From Anaerovibrio lipolyticus LB2005 (GTDB taxonomy: Bacteria; Bacillota; Negativicutes; Selenomonadales; Selenomonadaceae), in contig NZ_JHYA01000012.1 in NCBI RefSeq assembly GCF_000621545.1, forward strand, positions 1 through 64,000: a stretch of 64,000 bases of DNA. The letters are read 5' to 3'. Below the pieces are notes generated by a model. That model made no database searches and had not been told where the DNA came from. It was given only the letters and a program-made list of their open reading frames with translations. Shown here one piece after another: positions 26,304 through 33,406 of this stretch. The position numbers and the translations under genes are program-made. The number at the start of each line of letters is the position of its first letter. The first letter of the stretch is position 1.

Positions 26304-26750
26304 TCAAGGATAATCAATACCTCCCGGTGGCTTGCAACGTCTTAGTCGTCCAATAGCCTTAATGACTCCAATGAAAACTCCATATTTCTTCAGTGCAAGT
26401 ATTGCGTATTCAGAACAACTTGGCGTGTACAGACACCGTAATCTAGTTTCAGAACGTGCATATTTTTGATATATACGAATTAATAAAATTAAAATATTTT
26501 TAAGATATATGATAATTACTAAACTCTGTAAAAAAAAATAAATATATATTGTTTTACACGCAGAATATCCACTTATATCTATTATTTTCTTTATAACTAT
26601 AGAACATAGCGTTGTTACCACAACAATAATAATCGTTAACAGCAATATTTTTTTCCACAAAATAGTTGGTCGAAATAATTTATTTTCTGGTGCATTCAGT
26701 TTGTTTGCTATAGGATTATTTTCATAAACCGGCAACTCATTATCAATCAT
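26304..26750 (-). CDS. YidD-domain protein with an N-terminal membrane extension
   Basis: 148 aa. The C-terminal ~65 residues are a YidD domain: IRIYQKYARSETRLRCLYTP, SCSEYAILALKKYG and RRCKPPGG. YidD helps insert membrane proteins via YidC/SecYEG and is normally only 70-90 aa and located beside rnpA-yidC. This copy adds ~85 residues with two hydrophobic segments (~35-53, 64-84) and sits in a stress-type operon, so it looks like a specialised paralogue. The start at 26750 has AGGTG 7 bp upstream; a longer frame would run into the hairpin at 26774-26813. Confidence 0.85.
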   Translation of the reverse strand: MIDNELPVYENNPIANKLNAPENKLFRPTILWKKILLLTIIIVVVTTLCSIVIKKIIDISGYSACKTIYIYFFLQSLVIIIYLKNILILLIRIYQKYARSETRLRCLYTPSCSEYAILALKKYGVFIGVIKAIGRLRRCKPPGGIDYP

Positions 26751-26773
26751 TTCCAACACCTTTAATGTAATTG

Positions 26774-26813
26774 TTGCAAAGAAGAAGGCAAAACAATGCC
26801 TTCTTCTTTGCAA
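26774..26813. other. Perfect 17-bp intercistronic hairpin
   Basis: TTGCAAAGAAGAAGGCA pairs perfectly with its complement across a 6-nt loop. It lies inside the operon between the genes ending at 26820 and starting at 26750. On the transcribed minus strand it is not followed by a T-run, so it is more likely an attenuator or mRNA-processing stem than a full terminator. On the plus strand a TTTATTTT tail follows. Confidence 0.7.
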
Positions 26814-26819
26814 TTTATT

Positions 26820-27431
26820 TTACCCCTTTTTTTCACGTAATTTCTGTTTCATTGCCTGAATAATATCACGATTGCGATCAGTTAACGATGTATTCATCGC
26901 TACTTTCAATTTATCTCCTGGAACAACCACAAAAAATGTATCATCCTTTATTTTAATTTCACGATCACCCTCATTCACTGTAGTTGTCGATGATTCAGTT
27001 GAGAAAGAAGTAACATCTTTATAAAAGTATTCACTAGTACACTCGTTTGAATCGCCTTGATCTAATTCATAAAAATATCGATATATGAATATTTGCGATG
27101 AACTGAAAAAAATCCATGTTATTTGGTAGATGGAACTTACCCATTCACCATTAGCACAATGATGCACCAATGAGTCTTCACCAAAATCATACCCGTGAAA
27201 AACAACTGGCTCAATTTCATTAGTTTCATCCTCGTCTATACCTAGAGCATCGATAGCCTTTATCTTTATTTCATCGAGATTGCAATGATTTGATACTATT
27301 TTTTTAAATTCATCGTCATTAATATTGCTTGTCATACAACCTGCATCTCGGCAGAAATAATTAATAACATCAATCTGTTCCTTTGTACGACCTACGTATA
27401 AACCTTGTAATTCTTGTTCTGTTAATCCCAT
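26820..27431 (-). CDS. Unrecognised protein, possible PH-like domain (203 aa)
   Basis: No signal peptide or membrane span. The middle (~85-180) alternates beta-strand-like segments (YQITWIFFSSSQIFIYRYFY, then EYFYKDVTSF) and ends in a charged helix, a layout reminiscent of bacterial PH-like domains (low-confidence inference). An N-terminal pair of Cys (YFCRDAGC) is present. The start at 27431 has AAGGAG 9 bp upstream. It lies 18 bp after the zinc-ribbon gene in the same operon. Confidence 0.72.
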   Translation of the reverse strand: MGLTEQELQGLYVGRTKEQIDVINYFCRDAGCMTSNINDDEFKKIVSNHCNLDEIKIKAIDALGIDEDETNEIEPVVFHGYDFGEDSLVHHCANGEWVSSIYQITWIFFSSSQIFIYRYFYELDQGDSNECTSEYFYKDVTSFSTESSTTTVNEGDREIKIKDDTFFVVVPGDKLKVAMNTSLTDRNRDIIQAMKQKLREKKG

Positions 27432-27449
27432 AATAAGCATCTCCTTAAA

Positions 27450-28052
27450 TTATATGTCTAATGTTTTGGGGGCATTTATGTTTAGCATTTCAAAAAGATA
27501 TTGTTTATCCAAATGCGAAAAACCATGCTCCATAGCCACGGCTAAGCACTCACGATAATTAGGCTCGCTTTTAAATCGTTTTCGTTCAAAATAATCATAT
27601 TTGATATACGATAAAAAAAAATAATAAATCCCCTTGCATTTTATTGAAATTGCAGCATTTATATATTGTAACGCCTTATCTATCTCCTCCCTTTTATTAA
27701 CGAAAGCCTTTTTTCCACCCAAAGCACAAACGGCTGCATAAAACGCCGCCTCGTCATCAGTAAAATCATTTTCAAAGGCTCGATGGAAAGCATTCAATGC
27801 CTCTTTGTAAAATCTAAGTTTTAAATAACATATTCCCATCGCCTTATTTAGCCCTGATACATTAGACGAGTTCATTTCTAAAGACTTATACGTTTCAATA
27901 TACTTATTAACTTCTCCAAAAGACATATTCATCACACTATTGTAAGTCGAAATAACTATAGGGCGATGACACCAATCACATTCCTTTTGCGATATTGACA
28001 CACGTGCTCCACAACCAGGACAATTCAACTCGATAACTTTTATATCCGACAC
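27450..28052 (-). CDS. Zinc-ribbon and TPR protein, first gene of the SPFH operon
   Basis: 200 aa. Residues ~10-32 form a zinc ribbon with two CxxC pairs (LNCPGCGA and CDWCHR). Residues ~60-185 are helical and resemble TPR repeats (NKAMGICYLKLRFYKEALNA). Zinc-ribbon proteins accompany SPFH proteins in other membrane-stress operons (YdjG in Bacillus). The start is GTG at 28052, but the strong AAGGAGG (28065-28071) is 12 bp away and ideally spaced for an overlapping six-codon frame (28040-28060). Confidence 0.78.
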   Translation of the reverse strand: MSDIKVIELNCPGCGARVSISQKECDWCHRPIVISTYNSVMNMSFGEVNKYIETYKSLEMNSSNVSGLNKAMGICYLKLRFYKEALNAFHRAFENDFTDDEAAFYAAVCALGGKKAFVNKREEIDKALQYINAAISIKCKGIYYFFLSYIKYDYFERKRFKSEPNYRECLAVAMEHGFSHLDKQYLFEMLNINAPKTLDI

Positions 28053-28060
28053 TGCAGCAT
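28040..28060 (-). other. Possible six-codon leader frame overlapping the operon start
   Basis: ATG CTG CAG TGT CGG ATA TAA lies 4 bp after a perfect AAGGAGG and overlaps the GTG start of the zinc-ribbon gene in another frame. It may feed ribosomes to the GTG by termination-reinitiation, or the GTG may simply be used with long spacing. Confidence 0.4.
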
Positions 28061-28527
28061 AGTACCTCCTTGGAAAAACGCCTTAATAATTTATGCTCAC
28101 GATGTCTCCAACATGAATTCTACACAAATTGAACCTGAATTATTTATAAAAAATATCCAAAACTCGCTAAGTGCTATAAAAAGTGTGATTAGCTAAAATA
28201 TTTCTATCCCCCATAAAGTAAAACATAAAAGGAAGTCTCCTTTCCGTAAAAAATAAAGTTGAAACATGCCTATGCTCGCAGAAAAAAGACTTTCTGTGAA
28301 TATTAGACACCTTGCAACTAAAAAGTAACAATAAATATATCCCCTATATCATGCTAGCACATTTGTCCCCCCCCGCAAGACATTTATCTTATTCGGCACA
28401 TTGTAGACTCGTGCTGTCTTGCGGTTCTGTAGTAACTGCAAAAAAAGCGGTCAAAATGATTTCTCATTCTGACCGCAGTTCTAGATTATATATAAAAAAA
28501 TTTACCAAAAAATAAAATATTCACTTT
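28053..28527. other. Non-coding region upstream of the SPFH operon
   Basis: About 475 bp without a gene. It contains an inverted repeat CCGCAAGACA (28373-28382) / TGTCTTGCGG (28415-28424) with an inner GCAC/GTGC pair, next to an eight-C run, and the toxin-operon terminator at 28441-28476. No convincing promoter was identified. Confidence 0.5.
28441..28476 (-). terminator. Terminator of the dinJ-yafQ operon
   Basis: A 13-bp stem with one mismatch (GCGGTCAAAATGA/TCATTCTGACCGC), followed on the minus strand by a seven-T run, 51 bp after the toxin stop. Confidence 0.88.
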
Positions 28528-28803
28528 TTAAAACAAGTCACTATGAGTGCCAGTCCTGGTCAAAGTCAACGTAATAACATCCTCATCAATACGGTATATT
28601 AACAACCAGTCTGGCAAAATATGACACTCTCGATGCCCGGCCCAATTGCCACTAAGCTCATGATCTTTGTATTTATCGTCCAATTTTTCACTATTGGCCA
28701 ATTTCCTGATGACATCATCCAATAAATTGATATCCAAATGCCGCTTCATAGCCAATTTATAATCCTTCTTAAATTGACCGGTCCAAATTACTTGCTTTTT
28801 CAT
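28528..28803 (-). CDS. yafQ: YafQ-family mRNA-cleaving toxin
   Basis: 91 aa RelE-superfamily ribosome-dependent endoribonuclease. The YafQ active-site residues are all visible: DHEL, CHI, PDW, GTH and the terminal LF. E. coli YafQ cuts mRNA at the ribosome near AAA codons. Its start overlaps the antitoxin stop by 4 bases (ATGA), the usual antitoxin-first arrangement. Confidence 0.93.
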   Translation of the reverse strand: MKKQVIWTGQFKKDYKLAMKRHLDINLLDDVIRKLANSEKLDDKYKDHELSGNWAGHRECHILPDWLLIYRIDEDVITLTLTRTGTHSDLF

Positions 28804-29069
28804 CTTTTCAATTCTGCCAATGCCTCTTCCACATCATACTTTTTAACAGTATTGTCATGGGCTAAACCTTCTGCTTCAACCATAGCCGCAATTGTTTCTT
28901 TATTAGGGCTATTTAATCTCACATCAAAAGGGAAACCGCCCACCCGAATAGACTCACGCAAAAAAACATTTATGGCAGTTGTCAAATTCATCCCCAATTC
29001 ATTATAAACCGCCTCACTCTGGGCTTTCACACTATTATCTATTCGACAGGTAAAGTTCGTTGAAGCCAT
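28800..29069 (-). CDS. dinJ: DinJ/RelB-family antitoxin
   Basis: 89 aa. The N-terminal ribbon-helix-helix (TCRIDNSVKAQSEAVYNELG and LTTAINVFLRES) binds DNA, and the C-terminal part (NTVKKYDVEEALAELKR) should wrap the toxin. The start at 29069 has GGAGGTG 6 bp upstream; a longer frame runs through the promoter. It likely represses its own operon through the palindrome at 29101-29120. Confidence 0.93.
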   Translation of the reverse strand: MASTNFTCRIDNSVKAQSEAVYNELGMNLTTAINVFLRESIRVGGFPFDVRLNSPNKETIAAMVEAEGLAHDNTVKKYDVEEALAELKR

Positions 29070-29100
29070 GAGTAGCACCTCCATATCATGTATCTTTAAT

Positions 29101-29120
29101 TGCATTATACATCTAATGCA
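29101..29120. promoter_or_regulatory. Probable DinJ operator
   Basis: Perfect 7-bp inverted repeat TGCATTA/TAATGCA with a 6-bp spacer that overlaps the -10 element. This position suits autorepression by the ribbon-helix-helix antitoxin. Confidence 0.75.
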
Positions 29121-29132
29121 GTGCATTTTCAA
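29104..29132 (-). promoter_or_regulatory. Promoter of dinJ-yafQ
   Basis: Minus strand: TTGAAA (29127-29132), 17-bp spacer, TATAAT (29104-29109), 34 bp before the start codon. Confidence 0.85.
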
Positions 29133-29159
29133 TGATTAGGCTTTACCCCTGCCCTACAA

Positions 29160-30011
29160 TTACCCTAAATCCACCATGATGCGCTTGCGCTTGTCGAAGG
29201 TTACCCCCTGGGTATAGCCATAGCGTTTTACGTAGTCAATGGCCTCGTCAATGTAGCTGCCGCAGTCCTCCGGCTTGTGGGCATCAGAGCTGGTTATTAT
29301 TGGCAAATCAGCCTTGGCGGCCAGCTTCATAAACTTGTAGTACGGAGTTATTTCCGCAATTGGATAACGGTACACTGTACCCGTATTTACATCCACGCAC
29401 ATATTGGCCTTCTTTAATGCCGCCACTGCCCTTTCCAGATATGGAGTGGCATCAAAGTAAGGAATCATGCGGTAAAGACGGATATTATATGGATGTCCCA
29501 GCACATCATAAAGGCCGCTGGTCACCATGTGCTCAATTTCCTGGGTATAGGCCTCGTAAATATCATCCAAAGTGTGATGGTTCCATTCCGCCATAATTTC
29601 CTCAGAATCATAGGCCCAGCCACGGATAAAGTGAATAGAGCCGATAATGTAATCAAAATTGTACTCCTTTAAAATCTCTGCAACCTGCTCCTGATTCCGG
29701 AAATTGCACACCTCAATTCCGGTCTTGGCATTATAGCCGGCAGACTTTAGCTTTTCCATAAATTCAAAATAGTCATCCAGAGTATGCTTGAACTTATTTG
29801 ACTTCAGCCACTGCTGCTGAAATTTCCCCACAAAGGAATCATCCAAAATCAAATCATCATAATAAAGCTGCTTAAACTCCGGAAAGGTATGGCTATGCTC
29901 GGAGATACCGATTTCATCCAAGCCCCTTTTGGCTGCTGCCTCAAAAAAGCCCTTGGCCCAGTCAACATCATAATCGCCTTTTTCAAAATGCATATGATAG
30001 TCAAATTTCAT
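29160..30011 (-). CDS. PHP-family histidinol-phosphatase-like enzyme
   Basis: 283 aa PHP-domain metal phosphoesterase. Ligand motifs are visible: YHMHFEKGD, ISEHSH, GIEVCN, GSIHF, VLGHPYN and SSDAHK. It is close to HisK/HisJ-type histidinol-phosphate phosphatases, which release histidinol. No other his genes are nearby, so another phosphomonoester substrate is possible. It lies 55 bp after the HAD phosphatase gene on the same strand. Confidence 0.85.
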   Translation of the reverse strand: MKFDYHMHFEKGDYDVDWAKGFFEAAAKRGLDEIGISEHSHTFPEFKQLYYDDLILDDSFVGKFQQQWLKSNKFKHTLDDYFEFMEKLKSAGYNAKTGIEVCNFRNQEQVAEILKEYNFDYIIGSIHFIRGWAYDSEEIMAEWNHHTLDDIYEAYTQEIEHMVTSGLYDVLGHPYNIRLYRMIPYFDATPYLERAVAALKKANMCVDVNTGTVYRYPIAEITPYYKFMKLAAKADLPIITSSDAHKPEDCGSYIDEAIDYVKRYGYTQGVTFDKRKRIMVDLG

Positions 30012-30066
30012 ACACGTTTCTCCTCTACCCCTAAAATACCCAAATATCTATTTATCTAAAACTCTC

Positions 30067-30864
30067 TTAAATCAAACCTTGCTTAATAAATTCCTTTATC
30101 TGATATATAACGCCATGTTCTGCATTACTCTTGGTGGTAAACCTTGCCACTTTTTTCAGCTCAGGATAAGCATTTTCCATGGCGTAGCTGTAATACACCG
30201 ACTGCATCATTTCATAATCGTTCATGTAGTCGCCAAAGGCGGCGCATTCCTTAGGTTTGAAGCCGAATCTTTCCTGAATGTGTTTTATGGCCCAGCCCTT
30301 GTTGATACCTGGATTGAGTATATCCACCCAGTAGTTGCTGCTAAGTGACACCTGCTGCTCCGGCTCAAACTGTGTTAATACCGGCATAAGATTGTGCTCT
30401 GCATCAAGTCCCTCACAATCTGCAAAGGCAATCTTAACAAATTCATCATCCACATCATCAAAGCTATCCACAAAAATACTGTGGGTAAAGAAACGGCGGG
30501 CCTCATGGATATATGGCTCCCATTCCTTTCTGGCATAGGCATTTTTCTTGCCGCAAAGAATGGCAAAGAAATGATGCTTATCCGCTTCGGCGATTACACG
30601 ATGCACCAAATCCATATCAAGGACTGAGGAACAGATCTCCTTTTCCTTGTATATATTAAATGCCCCATTTTCCGCCAGAAACATAAACTCGTTTTTGTAT
30701 TCCCCCATCTGCTCCAAAAGGGCAAAATATTGGCGGCCACTGGAAGGTGCAAATATAACCCCCCGCTTCTTCAGCTCTGCCATAACCTCCGGAAATTCCA
30801 CGGGCAGCTCCCCGTTTTCATCCAACAGGGTACCATCCATGTCCGAAAAAATAATCTTTATCAT
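30067..30864 (-). CDS. Cof-type HAD phosphatase
   Basis: 265 aa. HAD motif I FSDMDGTLLDENG at the start, motif II APSSGR, and motif IV GDYMNDYEMM (usually GDxxND), with the C2-type cap of the Cof/YbiV class that dephosphorylates sugar phosphates or cofactor phosphates. The exact substrate is unknown. The start at 30864 follows AGGTG; an upstream frame (to 30897) lacks a ribosome-binding site. Confidence 0.9.
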   Translation of the reverse strand: MIKIIFSDMDGTLLDENGELPVEFPEVMAELKKRGVIFAPSSGRQYFALLEQMGEYKNEFMFLAENGAFNIYKEKEICSSVLDMDLVHRVIAEADKHHFFAILCGKKNAYARKEWEPYIHEARRFFTHSIFVDSFDDVDDEFVKIAFADCEGLDAEHNLMPVLTQFEPEQQVSLSSNYWVDILNPGINKGWAIKHIQERFGFKPKECAAFGDYMNDYEMMQSVYYSYAMENAYPELKKVARFTTKSNAEHGVIYQIKEFIKQGLI

Positions 30865-30941
30865 AAAATCACCTAGCTCAGATACTGTTTTTGTCAATAT
30901 TAAACTATATTATATCGCAGTTAGTTGATTTTTCCAATAAT

Positions 30942-31160
30942 AAAAAAGGGCGAGGGCTACTTTCTGTAACGTCGGTCATGAGCCTAAAATTTTTTGTTCG
31001 ATTATATAGTGGAAAAAATCATAACTCGCTTCGCCATTACAGTATTAGCCTTGCTTCGCTCAAACAAATGATTTTTCCCACTAAAACTAAGGTACGAACA
31101 AAAGAATTTCTTAACGACTCATGCCCTAATTGTTACAGCCAGCAGCCCCCGCCCTTTTTA
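30942..31160. repeat. Giant-hairpin repeat element, copy A
   Basis: A ~215-bp imperfect palindrome filling the gap between nirJ2 and the HAD gene. Its outer stem is AAAAAGGGCGAGGGCT against AGCCCCCGCCCTTTTT, and inner stems include TGTTCG/CGAACA and AAAAATCAT/ATGATTTTT. The apical loop AACTCGCTTCG...CTTCGCTCAAACA carries a ~20-bp insertion compared with copies B (48954-49137) and C (52676-52862). Confidence 0.85.
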
Positions 31161-31175
31161 ATAAAATATGATAAC

Positions 31176-32168
31176 TTACCCTTTACGTCCATGATACAGA
31201 CACCATGGCTCCTCTGCCATATAGTCACCTTCATGGTAATATGCTGCCCTTGCCCGGCAACCACCGCAGGCTCTCTTGAACTCGCATTCACCGCAGCCCC
31301 CCTTATATTCAAGGGTACGCAAGGTATTCAGCACCTCATTATTCTTCCAAATCTCATCAAATGGAGTCTCCCGTACATCCCCCAGCTCCATGTTAAGGTA
31401 TGCACATGGCTGTACCTTACCCCGTGGGCTGATAATACAATATGCCGTACCTGCCAGACATCCCCGACGGAAGCGGGTCTTTATTCCCATCTGAGCGGCA
31501 ATGCGCATAAACTGCGGAGCACAGGTAGGCTTCAATTCAATATCCACCTCAGTTTGCTTTTTCATAATACGGGTAAGGGTTTCCTCATACTGCTCTGCCC
31601 GCAGGGACTCAGCCTCAATTGTCTTGGCCCGGCCCGTTGGCACAAGGAAGAAGAAATGGTGGGCCACAGCCCCCTCTGCCACAGCGAAATCCGTAATTGC
31701 CTCCAGCTCATGGTTATTCCAGTCCATTACAGTGGTATGAATCTGGAATGGCAGTCCCACAGCGCGGCAGTTTCTCATACCCTGAACGGCACCTTCCCAG
31801 GCCCCTTCAAACTTACGGAACTCATTGTGCTTCTTCTTATCCATGGAATCAAGGGAAATTCCCATGCCCATAGCACCTGCATCCTTTAGCTTCTGAGCCA
31901 TTTCCAGAGTAATCAGAGTACCATTGGTACCAAATACACTGCGAAGTCCGAGAGAGGTAGCATAAGAAACCAGCTCTAAAATATCTGGGCGGATAAGAGG
32001 CTCACCGCCGGAAAATATCATTATCTTAAAGCCTGCTCTGGCAATCTGCTCCAGCAAGGTCTTGGCCTCCTCAGTGGAAAGCTCCTCCTCCGCCTTGCAG
32101 CCCGCCTCGCGGTAGCAGTGGTCACAAAACATATTGCAGGCATTTGTTACGTTCCAGGAAACTATCAT
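31176..32168 (-). CDS. nirJ2: NirJ2/AhbD-type radical SAM-SPASM protein
   Basis: 330 aa. Radical SAM cluster motif CNMFCDHC near residue 11-18, GGEP motif in FSGGEPLIRP, and C-terminal auxiliary-cluster cysteines (CLAGTAYC, CGECEFKRACGGC). It matches the NirJ2 type, related to AhbD, which oxidatively decarboxylates Fe-coproporphyrin III to heme in the siroheme-dependent pathway. It overlaps the nirJ1 stop by one base. No ahbA/B or hem genes are present in the window, so the tetrapyrrole product is uncertain. Confidence 0.85.
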   Translation of the reverse strand: MIVSWNVTNACNMFCDHCYREAGCKAEEELSTEEAKTLLEQIARAGFKIMIFSGGEPLIRPDILELVSYATSLGLRSVFGTNGTLITLEMAQKLKDAGAMGMGISLDSMDKKKHNEFRKFEGAWEGAVQGMRNCRAVGLPFQIHTTVMDWNNHELEAITDFAVAEGAVAHHFFFLVPTGRAKTIEAESLRAEQYEETLTRIMKKQTEVDIELKPTCAPQFMRIAAQMGIKTRFRRGCLAGTAYCIISPRGKVQPCAYLNMELGDVRETPFDEIWKNNEVLNTLRTLEYKGGCGECEFKRACGGCRARAAYYHEGDYMAEEPWCLYHGRKG

Positions 32169-33358
32169 TATTTATTACCTCCGGCAAGGCCAATTTCTTC
32201 ATCAGTAAGATAGCAGGCAGGATCAGACTCCCAAAAATCCCCGGTACGGGCCTCTGCACGGGTTCTGAAATTGCCGTTGCAGTTATCAAGGAACTTACAC
32301 TGGCTGCAGCGTCCCTTTAAGAGATGCTTCCTATCCTTCAGACCTGCCATTATCGGATGACTGGTGTCGGTCCAAATTTCACTGAACTTCTTATCCCGAA
32401 CATTGCCAAAGGTGTGATGCTGGGTAAACTGATCAGGATGGACATAGCCGAATGGATCCACCTCGCCAAAGGCAATACCAGAGCGGTTGCCACCGTTCAT
32501 GGAAATAAATTCCTTTATCTGGGCGGCCAGCTTGTCATCTCCTGCAGACAATGCCTTTAAGTACATATAAACACCATCACAGTGATTATCTACAGTGAGA
32601 ATTTCCTTCTCAAGTCCTCTCTCCTCAAAATCCTTGGTACGACGGATAATAATATCCATAGCCCGACGGGATTCCTCAGGAGTAACATCCTCATCCATCA
32701 TGGCATTGCCACGGCCGGAATAAACGAGATGATAGAAGCATACACGGTTAATATTTTCACGCTCAATAAAGTCGAAAATATTATCCAGCTCCTGAATATT
32801 ATGATGATTAATGGTAAAGCGAAGGCCTACACGTTGGCCTACAGCCACGCAGTTCTGAATGCCCTGCATGGCCTTCTCATAAGCGCCGTCAACGCCCCGA
32901 AACTTGTCATTTACATCCTTTAAACCATCCAGGGAAATACCCACATATCCCACGCCAATATCCTTAATACGCTGGGCCACCTCACGGGTTATAAGGGTAC
33001 CGTTGGTAGAGAGGGTCGGGCGAACTCCCTTCTTCTGGGCATACTCTGCCAACTCAAAAAAATCAGGACGAATCAATGGCTCCCCACCGGAAAAAAGCAG
33101 CACAGGCACCTTGAAGTCAGCCAAATCATCGATAAAGCTCTTGGCCTCCTCAGTGGTAAGCTCATTCTGATACTTCTTGTTGTCGGAGCTCATGTAACAA
33201 TGACGGCATTTTAAATTGCAGGTCTTGGTGGAATTCCACACTACAACAGGCCCCATGCCCTCACCGGCACCATTTTTCTGAGCGTGGGCACTCTTTGTAT
33301 ATCTTAAAGAATCCCCATAATACTCTCTCTTAAACAACAGCTTTGTAACACTAATCAT
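32168..33358 (-). CDS. nirJ1: NirJ1/AhbC-type radical SAM-SPASM protein
   Basis: 396 aa. It starts MISVTKLLF, typical of NirJ1. The radical SAM motif CNLKCRHC, FSGGEPLIRP and C-terminal cysteines (CSQCKFLDNC) are present. Related AhbC removes acetate side chains from 12,18-didecarboxysiroheme. NirJ1 and NirJ2 are paralogues and occur as a pair in firmicutes. The gene lies 48 bp after the TetR regulator on the same strand and probably shares its transcript. Confidence 0.87.
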   Translation of the reverse strand: MISVTKLLFKREYYGDSLRYTKSAHAQKNGAGEGMGPVVVWNSTKTCNLKCRHCYMSSDNKKYQNELTTEEAKSFIDDLADFKVPVLLFSGGEPLIRPDFFELAEYAQKKGVRPTLSTNGTLITREVAQRIKDIGVGYVGISLDGLKDVNDKFRGVDGAYEKAMQGIQNCVAVGQRVGLRFTINHHNIQELDNIFDFIERENINRVCFYHLVYSGRGNAMMDEDVTPEESRRAMDIIIRRTKDFEERGLEKEILTVDNHCDGVYMYLKALSAGDDKLAAQIKEFISMNGGNRSGIAFGEVDPFGYVHPDQFTQHHTFGNVRDKKFSEIWTDTSHPIMAGLKDRKHLLKGRCSQCKFLDNCNGNFRTRAEARTGDFWESDPACYLTDEEIGLAGGNK

Positions 33359-33406
33359 CTTAAAATCACCTAAATATAACCCTATATAAAATAATCACAC
33401 ACAATA

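Noticed and set aside
30891-31889. 332-codon plus-strand frame across repeat copy A and nirJ2
   Set aside because: It runs through the palindromic element and opposite a clear radical SAM gene.
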